From: Saccoglossus kowalevskii
Lineage: Eukaryota; Hemichordata; Enteropneusta; Harrimaniidae
DNA: 28,904 nucleotides
NCBI RefSeq assembly: GCF_000003605.2
Contig: NW_003151452.1
Coordinates: 1 to 28,904, forward strand
Direction of reading: 5' to 3'
A model generated the notes under the pieces. The model did not search any database. It worked only from the letters and a program-made list of their open reading frames with translations, and was not told the DNA's origin. Made by a program: the position numbers and the translations under genes. This document shows positions 1 through 10,370 of the stretch, one piece after another (the first letter of the stretch is position 1; the number at the start of each line of letters is the position of its first letter).

Positions 1-50
1 AGTTCATCATACTACATTGCTTACACGGCTATGCTGATAGTATCTACAAT
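1..50 (+). repeat. First monomer (class K) with non-consensus first ten bases
   Basis: Bases 11-50 are a normal K monomer ('cattgc', then 'ctatgctgatagta'). Bases 1-10 read 'agttcatcat' instead of 'atgtctaact'. No other monomer has this sequence. It could be the edge of the array, a sequence end of low accuracy, or a true junction with other DNA cut off by the window. Nothing can be seen to its left. Confidence 0.6.
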
Positions 51-750
51 ATGTCTAACTACAACATTGCATACACGGCTATACTGATATTATCTGCAAT
101 ATGTCTAACTACTACAGAGCTTACACGGCTATACCGATATTATCTACAATATGTCTAACTACTACAGTGCTTACACGACTGTACTGATATTATCTACAAT
201 ATGTCTAACTACTACATTGCTTACACGGCTATACCGATATTATCTACAATGTGTCAAACTACTACAGTGCTTACACGGCTATACCGATATTATCTACAAT
301 ATGTCTAACTACTACAGTGCTTACACGACTATGCTGATATTATCTACAATATGTCTAACTACTACAGTGCTTACTCGACTATACCAATATTATCTACAAT
401 ATGTCTAACTACTACAGAGCTTACACGGCTATACCGATATTATCTACAATATGTCTAACTACTACAGTGCTTACACGACTGTACTGATATTATCTACAAT
501 ATGTCTAACTACTACAGTGCTTACACGGGTATACTGATATTATCTACAATTCGTCTAACTACTTCAGTGCTTACACGACTATACTGATATTATCTACAAT
601 ATGTCAAACTACTATATTACTTACGCGGTTATACTGATATTATCTACAATATGTCTAACTACTACAGTGCTTACACGACTATACTGATATTATCTACAAT
701 ATGTCTAACTACTACAGTGCTTACACTGCTATACCGATATTATCTACAAT

Positions 751-902
751 ATGTCTAACTACTACAGTTGCTTACACGACTATACTGATATTATCTACAA
801 TATGTCTAACTACAACAGTTGCTTACACGACTATACTGATATTATCTACAATATGTCTAACTACTACATTACTTACGCGGTTATACTTATATTATCTACA
901 AT
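751..902 (+). repeat. H-H-I module, first of 24 copies
   Basis: Two successive 51-bp H monomers (extra T, 'cagttgc') are followed by one I monomer, 152 bp in all, nearly always after G. H1 starts at 751, 1553, 2055, 3107, 5009, 5662, 6514, 8615, 8917, 9969, 10421, 11273, 13025, 13927, 14879, 15431, 17232, 18434, 18836, 20239, 21592, 22591, 23995 and 25497. A rearranged copy lies at 27099-27300. Spacing between copies is always 50n+2 unless another indel monomer lies between. I has subtypes: 'tattatc' (853, 17334, 18536, 23194), 'tagtatctac' (most), and 'catcttcaat' or 'tagtatcttcaat' (5111, 6616, 8717, 9019, 10071). These subtypes help trace ancestry. Confidence 0.93.
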
Positions 903-1052
903 ATGTCTAACTACTACAGAGCTTACACGGCTATACCGATATTATCTACAATATGTCTAACTACTACAGTGCTTACACGACTGTACTGATATTATCTACA
1001 ATATGTCTAACTACTACATTGCTTACACGGCTATACCGATATTATCTACAAT

Positions 1053-1252
1053 GTGTCTAACTACTACAGTGCTTACACGGCTATACTGATATTATCTACA
1101 ATATGTCTAACTACTATATTGCTTACAAGGCTATACTGATATTATCTACAATATGTCTAACTACTACATTGCTTACACGGCTATGCTGATAGTATCTACA
1201 ATATGTCTAACTACAACATTGCATACACGGCTATACTGATATTATCTACAAT
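1053..1252 (+). repeat. P-J-K-L module, first copy
   Basis: A fixed run of P (1053), J (1103), K (1153) and L (1203), usually followed by D-M-E. J starts at 1103, 7116, 11875, 14429, 17584, 22893, 24598 and 27901. In addition 16382-16581 has J-J-K-L, and the window opens with K-L. J, K and L are among the monomers most different from the A form. They almost never occur apart; a lone L at 20792 is the exception. The module therefore behaves as one unit of amplification. Confidence 0.92.
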
Positions 1253-1502
1253 ATGTCTAACTACTACAGAGCTTACACGGCTATACCGATATTATCTACA
1301 ATATGTCTAACTAGTACAGTGCTTACACGACTGTACTGATATTATCTACAATATGTCTAACTACTACATTGCTTACACGGCTATACCGATATTATCTACA
1401 ATGTGTCTAACTACTACAGTGCTTACACGGCTATACCGATATTATCTACAATATGTCTAACTACTACAGTGCTTACACGACTATACTGATATTATCTACA
1501 AT

Positions 1503-2206
1503 ATGTCTAACTACTACAGTGCTTACACTGCTATACCGATATTATCTACAATATGTCTAACTACTACAGTTGCTTACACGACTATACTGATATTATCTAC
1601 AATATGTCTAACTACTACAGTTGCTTACACGACTATACTGATATTATCTACAATATGTCTAACTACTACATTACTTACGCGGTTATACTTATAGTATCTA
1701 CAATATGTCTAACTACTACAGAGCTTACACGGCTATACCGATATTATCTACAATATGTCTAACTACTACAGTGCTTACACGACTGTACTGATATTATCTA
1801 CAATATGTCTAACTACTACATTGCTTACAGGGCTATACCGATATTATCTACAATGTGTCTAACTACTACAGTGCTTACACGGATATACCGATATTATCTA
1901 CAATATGTCTAACTACTACTGTGCTTACACGACTATACTGATATTATCTACAATATGTCTAACTACTACAGTGCTTACACGACTATACTGATATTATCTA
2001 CAATATGTCTAACTACTACAGTGCTTACACTGCTATACCGATATTATCTACAATATGTCTAACTACTACAGTTGCTTACACGACTATACTGATATTATCT
2101 ACAATATGTCTAACTACTACAGTTGCTTACACGACTATACTGATATTATCTACAATATGTCTAACTACTACATTACTTACAAGGTTATACTTATAGTATC
2201 TACAAT
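1503..2206 (+). repeat. Satellite segment 1503-2206 (two G-H-H-I modules)
   Basis: Order: G H H I D B E C A A G H H I. The E at 1805 has 'cagggct' and the C at 1855 has 'ggatatacc'. Both rare changes recur at 25749 and 25799, which marks 1453-1954 and 25397-25898 as copies (offset 23944). The A at 1905 has 'actactactgtgc'. The I at 2157 has 'cttacaaggtt' instead of 'cttacgcggtt', shared only with 28051. Confidence 0.9.
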
Positions 2207-3056
2207 ATGTCTAACTACTACAGAGCTTACACGGCTATACCGATATTATCTACAATATGTCTAACTACTACAGTGCTTACACGACTGTACTGATATTATC
2301 TACAATATGTCTAACTACTACAGAGCTTACACGGCTATACCGATATTATCTACAATGTGTCTAACTACTACAGTGCTTACACGGCTATACCGATATTATC
2401 TACAATATGTCTAACTACTACAGTGCTTACACGACTATACTGATATTATCTACAATATGTCTAACTACTACAGTGCTTACTCGACTATACCAATATTATC
2501 TACAATATGTCTAACTACTACAGAGCTTACACGGCTATACCGATATTATCTACAATATGTCTAACTACTACAGTGCTTACACGACTGTACTGATATTATC
2601 TACAATATGTCTAACTACTACAGTGCTTACACGGCTATACCGATATTATCTACAATATGTCTAACTAGTACAGTGCTTACACGACTGTACTGATATTATC
2701 TACAATATGTCTAACTACTACATTGCTTACACGGCTATACCGATATTATCTACAATGTGTCTAACTACTACAGTGCTTACACGGCTATACCGATATTATC
2801 TACAATATGTCTAACTACTACAGTGCTTACACGACTGTACTGATATTATCTACAATATGTCTAACTACTACATTGCTTACACGGCTATACCGATATTATC
2901 TACAATGTGTCTAACTACTACAGTGCTTACACGGCTATACCGATATTATCTACAATATGTCTAACTACTACAGTGCTTACACGACTATACTGATATTATC
3001 TACAATATGTCTAACTACTACAGTGCTTACACGACTATACTGATATTATCTACAAT
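2157..3056 (+). repeat. Satellite segment 2157-3056
   Basis: Order from 2157: I D B D/E C A F D B C M E C B E C A A. The D/E hybrid at 2307 has 'cagagc' but ends with the E-type 'gtgt' junction; the same hybrid occurs at 15683 and 28201. The part 2157-2556 matches 28051-28450 (offset 25894) except for the last monomer (B here, A there). The run B E C occurs twice, at 2257-2406 in hybrid form and at 2807-2956. Confidence 0.88.
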
Positions 3057-4358
3057 ATGTCTAACTACTACAGTGCTTACACTGCTATACCGATATTATC
3101 TACAATATGTCTAACTACTACAGTTGCTTACACGACTATACTGATATTATCTACAATATGTCTAACTACTACAGTTGCTTACACGACTATACTGATATTA
3201 TCTACAATATGTCTAACTACTACATTACTTACGCGGTTATACTTATAGTATCTACAATATGTCTAACTACTACAGAGCTTACACGGCTATACCGATATTA
3301 TCTACAATATGTCTAACTACTACAGTGCTTACACGACTGTACTGATATTATCTACAATATGTCTAACTACTACATTGCTTACACGGCTATACCGATATTA
3401 TCTACAATGTGTCTAACTACTACAGTGCTTACACGGCTATACCGATATTATCTACAATATGTCTAACTACTACAGTGCTTACACGAATATACTGATATTA
3501 TCTACAATATGTCTAACTACTACAGTGCTTACTCGACTATACCAATATTATCTACAATATGTCTAACTACTACAGTGCTTACACGGCTATACCGATATTA
3601 TCTACAATATGTCTAACTACTACAGTGCTTACACGACTGTACTGATATTATCTACAATATGTCTAACTACTACAGTGCTTACACGGCTATACCGATATTA
3701 TCTACAATATGTCTAACTAGTACAGTGCTTACACGACTGTACTGATATTATCTACAATATGTCTAACTACTACATTGCTTACACGGCTATACCGATATTA
3801 TCTACAATGTGTCTAACTACTACAGTGCTTACACGGCTATACCGATATTATCTACAATATGTCTAACTACTACAGTGCTTACACGACTATACTGATATTA
3901 TCTACAATATGTCTAACTACTACAGTGCTTACACTGCTATACCGATATTATCTACAATATGTCTAACTACTACAGTGCTTACACGACTCTACTGATATTA
4001 TCTACAATATGTCTAACTACTACAGTGCTTACACGGCTATACTGATATTATCTACAATATGTCTAACTACTTCAGTGCTTACACGACTATACTGATATTA
4101 TCTACAATATGTCTAACTACTGCAGTGCTTACACGACTATAACAATATTATCTACAATATGTCTAACTACTACAGTGCTTACACGGCTATACTGATATTA
4201 TCTACAATATGTCTAACTACTACAGTGCTTACTCGACTATACCAATATTATCTACAATATGTCTAACTACTACAGAGCTTACACGGCTATACCGATATTA
4301 TCTACAATATGTCTAACTACTACAGTGCTTACACGACTGTACTGATATTATCTACAAT
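3057..4358 (+). repeat. Satellite segment 3057-4358
   Basis: Order: G H H I D B E C A F C B C M E C A G A P N O P F D B. The G at 3909 is one of the few not followed by H; it is followed by an A with 'gactctact'. The stretch P N O P F D (4009-4308) is the same run as in the 350-bp units at 7565-8264. The O at 4109 carries both 'ctgcag' and 'ataacaat'. Confidence 0.88.
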
Positions 4359-4958
4359 ATGTCTAACTACTACAGTGCTTACACGGCTATACCGATATTA
4401 TCTACAATATGTCTAACTAGTACAGTGCTTACACGACTGTACTGATATTATCTACAATATGTCTAACTACTACATTGCTTACACGGCTATACCGATATTA
4501 TCTACAATGTGTCCAACTACTACAGTGCTTACACGGCTATACCGATATTATCTACAATATGTCTAACTACTACAGTGCTTACACGACTATACTGATATTA
4601 TCTACAATATGTCTAACTACTACAGTGCTTACACGGCTATACTGATATTATCTACAATATGTCTAACTACTTCAGTGCTTACACGACTATACTGATATTA
4701 TCTACAATATGTCTAACTACTACAGTGCTTACACGGCTATACCGATATTATCTACAATATGTCTAACTAGTACAGTGCTTACACGACTGTACTGATATTA
4801 TCTACAATATGTCTAACTACTACATTGCTTACACGGCTATACCGATAGTATCTACAATGTGTCCAACTACTACAGTGCTTACACGGCTATACCGATATTA
4901 TCTACAATATGTCTAACTACTACAGTGCTTACACGACTATACTGATATTATCTACAAT
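4359..4958 (+). repeat. Tandem 350-bp higher-order repeat (C-M-E-C-A-P-N)
   Basis: The seven-monomer unit C M E C A P N at 4359-4708 is followed directly by C M E C A at 4709-4958, a second, incomplete unit. Both third-position E monomers are followed by a C starting 'gtgtccaact' (4509 and 4859), a private variant that supports recent duplication. The second E (4809) also has 'gatagtatc'. The same variant C recurs at 9819. M E C A P N occurs again at 5211-5510 without the 'gtcc' change. Confidence 0.82.
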
Positions 4959-5611
4959 ATGTCTAACTACTACAGTGCTTACACTGCTATACCGATATTA
5001 TCTACAATATGTCTAACTACTACAGTTGCTTACACGACTATACTGATATTATCTACAATATGTCTAACTACTACAGTTGCTTACACGACTATACTGATAT
5101 TATCTACAATATGTCTAACTACTACATTACTTACGCGGTTATACTTAGAGCATCTTCAATATGTCTAACTACTACAGAGCTTACACGGCTATACCGATAT
5201 TATCTACAATATGTCTAACTAGTACAGTGCTTACACGACTGTACTGATATTATCTACAATATGTCTAACTACTACATTGCTTACACGGCTATACCGATAT
5301 TATCTACAATGTGTCTAACTACTACAGTGCTTACACGGCTATACCGATATTATCTACAATATGTCTAACTACTACAGTGCTTACACGACTATACTGATAT
5401 TATCTACAATATGTCTAACTACTACAGTGCTTACACGGCTATACTGATATTATCTACAATATGTCTAACTACTTCAGTGCTTACACGACTATACTGATAT
5501 TATCTACAATATGTCTAACTACTGCAGTGCTTACACGACTATACCGATATTATCTACAATATGTCTAACTACTACAGTGCTTACACGACCTATACTGATA
5601 TTATCTACAAT
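4959..5611 (+). repeat. Satellite segment 4959-5611, with a 51-bp A monomer
   Basis: Order: G H H I D M E C A P N O A. The I at 5111 is unusual ('cttagagcatcttcaat'). The O at 5511 has 'ctgcag' but not 'ataacaat'. The A at 5561-5611 has an extra C ('cgacctatac'), a private single-base gain that makes this interval 653 bp instead of the usual 50n+2. Confidence 0.88.
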
Positions 5612-7464
5612 ATGTCTAACTACTACAGTGCTTACACTGCTATACCGATATTATCTACAATATGTCTAACTACTACAGTTGCTTACACGACTATACTGAT
5701 ATTATCTACAATATGTCTAACTACTACAGTTGCTTACACGACTATACTGATATTATCTACAATATGTCTAACTACTACATTACTTACGCGGTTGTACTTA
5801 TAGTATCTACAATATGTCTAACTACTACAGAGCTTACACGGCTATACCGATATTATCTACAATATGTCTAACTACTACAGTGCTTACACGACTGTACTGA
5901 TATTATCTACAATATGTCTAACTACTACATTGCTTACACGGCTATACCGATATTATCTACAATGTGTCTAACTACTACAGTGCTTACACGGCTATACCGA
6001 TGTTATCTACAATATGTCTAACTACTACAGTGCTTACACGACTATACTGATATTATCTACAATATGTCTAACTACTACAGTGCTTACTCGACTATACCAA
6101 TATTATCTACAATATGTCTAACTACTACAGAGCTTACACGGCTATACCTATATTATCTACAATATGTCTAACTACTACAGTGCTTACACGACTGTACTGA
6201 TATTATCTACAATATGTCTAACTACTACAGTGCTTACACGGCTATACCGATATTATCTACAATATGTCTAACTAGTACAGTGCTTACACGACTGTACTGA
6301 TATTATCTACAATATGTCTAACTACTACATTGCTTAAACGGCTATACCGATATTATCTACAATGTGTCTAACTACTACAGTGCTTACACGGCTATACCGA
6401 TATTATCTACAATATGTCTAACTACTACAGTGCTTACACGACTATACTGATATTATCTACAATATGTCTAACTACTACAGTGCTTACACTGCTATACCGA
6501 TATTATCTACAATATGTGTAACTACTACAGTTGCTTACATGACTATACTGATATTATCTACAATATGTCTAACTACTACATTTGCTTACACGACTATACT
6601 GATATTATCTACAATATGTCTAACTACTACATTACTTACGCGGTTATACTTATAGTATCTTCAATATGTCTAACTACTACAGAGCTTACACGGCTATACT
6701 GATATTATCTACAATATGTCTAACTACTACAGTGCTTACACGACTGTACTGATATTATCTACAATATGTCTAACTACTACATTGCTTACACGGCTATACC
6801 GATATTATCTACAATGTGTCTAACTACTACAGTGCTTACACGGCTATACCGATATTATCTACAATATGTCTAACTACTACAGTGCTTACACGACTATACT
6901 GATATTATCTACAATATGTCTAACTACTACAGTGCTTACTCGACTATACCAATATTATCTACAATATGTCTAACTACTACAGAGCTTACACGGCTATACC
7001 GATATTATCTACAATATGTCTAACTACTACAGTGCTTACACGACTGTACTGATATTATCTACAATATGTCTAACTACTACAGTGCTTACACGGCTATACT
7101 GATATTATCTACAATATGTCTAACTACTATATTGCTTACAAGGCTATACTGATATTATCTACAATATGTCTAACTACTACATTGCTTACACGGCTATGCT
7201 GATAGTATCTACAATATGTCTAACTACAACATTGCATACACGGCTATACTGATATTATCTACAATATGTCTAACTACTACATAGCTTACACGGCTATACC
7301 GATATTATCTACAATATGTCTAACTAGTACAGTGCTTACACGACTGTACTGATATTATCTACAATATGTCTAACTACTACATTGCTTACACGGCTATACG
7401 ATATTATCTACAATGTGTCTAACTACTACAGTGCTTACACGGCTATACCGATATTATCTACAAT
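5612..7464 (+). repeat. First copy of a 1.85-kb segmental duplication
   Basis: Order: G H H I D B E C A F D B C M E C A | G H H I D B E C A F D B P J K L D M E C. The same order lies at 10371-12224 (offset 4759, then 4760 after the 49-bp E at 7366-7414). Shared private markers: 'gttgtac' in I (5764/10523), 'gatgttatc' in C (5964/10723), and a G-H-H block with 'atgtgtaac', 'cttacatgac' and 'catttgc' (6464/11223). The copies differ at scattered single bases, such as 'cttaaacgg' in E at 6314 and 'catagc' in D at 7266. The first half is an 852-bp, 17-monomer cassette. Confidence 0.9.
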
Positions 7465-8014
7465 ATGTCTAACTACTACAGTGCTTACACGACTATACTG
7501 ATATTATCTACAATATGTCTAACTACTACAGTGCTTACTCGACTATACCAATATTATCTACAATATGTCTAACTACTACAGAGCTTACACGGCTATACCG
7601 ATATTATCTACAATATGTCTAACTACTACAGTGCTTACACGACTATACTGATATTATCTACAATATGTCTAACTACTACAGTGCTAACACGGCTATACTG
7701 ATATTATCTACAATATGTCTAACTACTTCAGTGCTTACACGACTATACTGATATTATCTACAATATGTCTAACTACTGCAGTGCTTACACGACTATAACA
7801 ATATTATCTACAATATGTCTAACTACTACAGTGCTTACACGGCTATACTGATATTATCTACAATATGTCTAACTACTACAGTGCTTACTCGACTATACCA
7901 ATATTATCTACAATATGTCTAACTACTACAGAGCTTACACGGCTATACCGATATTATCTACAATATGTCTAACTACTACAGTGCTTACACGACTATACTG
8001 ATATTATCTACAAT
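6966..8014 (+). repeat. Segment shared with 24448-25446
   Basis: Order: D B P J K L D M E C A F D A P N O P F D A. The copy at 24448-25446 has the same order but lacks the P at 7665. Both copies carry the same 49-bp E, which has lost one C ('ctatacgat', 7366-7414 and 24848-24896). That rare deletion is strong evidence of common descent. The P at 7665 also has 'gctaacacgg'. Confidence 0.88.
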
Positions 8015-8264
8015 ATGTCTAACTACTACAGTGCTTACACGGCTATACTGATATTATCTACAATATGTCTAACTACTTCAGTGCTTACACGACTATACTG
8101 ATATTATCTACAATATGTCTAACTACTGCAGTGCTTACACGACTATAACAATATTATCTACAATATGTCTAACTACTACAGTGCTTACAAGGTTATACTG
8201 ATATTATCTACAATATGTCTAACTACTACAGTGCTTACTCGACTATACCAATATTATCTACAAT
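7565..8264 (+). repeat. Two tandem 350-bp higher-order repeats (D-A-P-N-O-P-F)
   Basis: Seven monomers, D A P N O P F, occur at 7565-7914 and again at 7915-8264, the clearest 350-bp HOR in the window. The second unit has 'cttacaaggttatact' in its sixth monomer (8165). A third copy of the unit stands near the right end (28401-28750). Related runs with B for A (D B P N O P) occur at 18034, 19839 and 23595. Confidence 0.87.
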
Positions 8265-10370
8265 ATGTCTAACTACTACAGAGCTTACACGGCTATACCG
8301 ATATTATCTACAATATGTCTAACTACTACAGTGCTTACACGACTGTACTGATATTATCTACAATATGTCTAACTACTACAGTGCTTACACGGCTATACCG
8401 ATATTATCTACAATATGTCTAACTAGTACAGTGCTTACACGACTGTACTGATATTATCTACAATATGTCTAACTACTACATTGCTTACACGGCTATACCG
8501 ATATTATCTACAATGTGTCTAACTACTACAGTGCTTACACGGCTATACCGATATTATCTACAATATGTCTAACTACTACAGTGCTTACACTGCTATACCG
8601 ATATTATCTACAATATGTCTAACTACTACAGTTGCTTACACGACTATACTGATATTATCTACAATATGTCTAACTACTACAGTTGCTTACACGACTATAC
8701 TGATATTATCTAAAATATGTCTAACTACTACATTACTTACGCGGTTATACTTATAGTATCTTCAATATGTCTAACTACTACAGAGCTTACACGGCTATAC
8801 CGATATTATCTACAATATGTCTAACTAGTACAGTGCTTACACGACTGTACTGATATTATCTACAATATGTCTAACTACTACATTGCTTACACGGCTATAC
8901 CGATATTATCTACAATATGTCTAACTACTACAGTTGCTTACACGACTATACTGATATTATCTACAATATGTCTAACTACTACAGTTGCTTACACGACTAT
9001 ACTGATATTATCTACAATATGTCTAACTACTACATTACTTACGCGGTTATACTTATAGTATCTTCAATATGTCTAACTACTACAGAGCTTACACGGCTAT
9101 ACCGATATTATCTACAATATGTCTAACTACTACAGTGCTTACACGACTGTACTGATATTATCTACAATATGTCTAACTACTTCAGTGCTTACACGGCTAT
9201 ACCGATATTATCTACAATGTGTCTAACTACTACAGTGCTTACACGGCTATACCGATATTATCTACAATATGTCTAACTACTACAGTGCTTACACGACTAT
9301 ACTGATATTATCTACAATATGTCTAACTACTACAGTGCTTACTCGACTATACCAATATTATCTACAATATGTCTAACTACTACAGAGCTTACACGGCTAT
9401 ACCGATATTATCTACAATATGTCTAACTACTACAGTGCTTACACGACTGTACTGATATTATCTACAATATGTCTAACTACTACAGTGCTTACACGGCTAT
9501 ACTGATATTATCTACAATATGTCTAACTACTACAGTGCTTACTCGACTATACCAATATTATCTACAATATGTCTAACTACTACAGAGCTTACACGGCTAT
9601 ACCGATATTATCTACAATATGTCTAACTACTACAGTGCTTACACGACTGTACTGATATTATCTACAATATGTCTAACTACTACAGTGCTTACACGGCTAT
9701 ACCGATATTATCTACAATATGTCTAACTAGTACAGTGCTTACACGACTGTACTGATATTATCTACAATATGTCTAACTACTACATTGCTTACACGGCTAT
9801 ACCGATATTATCTACAATGTGTCCAACTACTACAGTGCTTACACGGCTATACCGATATTATCTACAATATGTCTAACTACTACAGTGCTTACACGACTAT
9901 ACTGATATTATCTACAATATGTCTAACTACTACAGTGCTTACACTGCTATACCGATATTATCTACAATATGTCTAACTACTACAGTTGCTTACACGACTA
10001 TACTGATATTATCTACAATATGTCTAACTACTACAGTTGCTTACACGACTATACTGATATTATCTACAATATGTCTAACTACTACATTACTTACGCGGTT
10101 ATACTTATAGTATCTTCAATATGTCTAACTACTACAGAGCTTACACGGCTATACCGATATTATCTACAATATGTCTAACTAGTACAGTGCTTACACGACT
10201 GTACTGATATTATCTACAATATGTCTAACTACTACATTGCTTACACGGCTATACCGATATTATCTACAATGTGTCTAACTACTACAGTGCTTACACGGCT
10301 ATACCGATATTATCTACAATATGTCTAACTACTACAGTGCTTACACGACTATACTGATATTATCTACAAT
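8265..10370 (+). repeat. Satellite segment 8265-10370
   Basis: Order: D B C M E C G H H I D M E* H H I D B N/E C A F D B P F D B C M E C A G H H I D M E C A. E* at 8867 is 'cattgc' without the following 'gtgt' and takes the place of G before H-H, so two H-H-I modules are only 302 bp apart. The monomer at 9169 is an N/E hybrid ('cttcag', 'ggctatacc', then 'gtgt'). The H2 at 8666 ends 'tctaaaat'. All three I monomers here (8717, 9019, 10071) have the 'tagtatcttcaat' form, so these modules are close relatives. Confidence 0.88.

Larger units (their letters stand above)
11..1502 (+). repeat. Left-end segment, first copy of a 1.49-kb duplication
   Basis: Monomer order: K L D B E C A F D B P N I' A G H H I D B E P J K L D M E C A. 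The same order recurs at 16492-17983, offset 16481. Comparing by eye I find about five differences (206, 529, 606, 615 and 1412). Shared private variants show common origin: 'tctgcaat' in L, 'gtgtcaaac' at 251, 'aattcgtct' at about 549, the A variant 'atgctg' at 301-350, and 'ctacaacagttgc' in the second H. The similarity stops at 1503, where this copy has G and the other has F. The true left limit may lie outside the window. Confidence 0.9.

Noticed and set aside
701-960. Recurrent open reading frames of 62-85 codons on the + strand (for example 151-408, 701-910, 751-960, with copies throughout), starting at the 'atgtct' of a monomer.
   Set aside because: They start at the repeat's own ATG and overlap each other in different frames. 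The frame shifts with each 50-bp unit, so the same DNA is read in all frames. They stay open mainly because each 51-bp H unit is 17 codons and keeps frame. Composition is low-complexity and there is no promoter, ribosome site or independent codon pattern. They are by-products of the repeat.
1453-1502. The 50-bp monomer as two diverged 25-bp halves.
   Set aside because: Aligning the halves gives only short chance matches ('acta', 'ttat', 'ctaca'), with no convincing common ancestor by eye.
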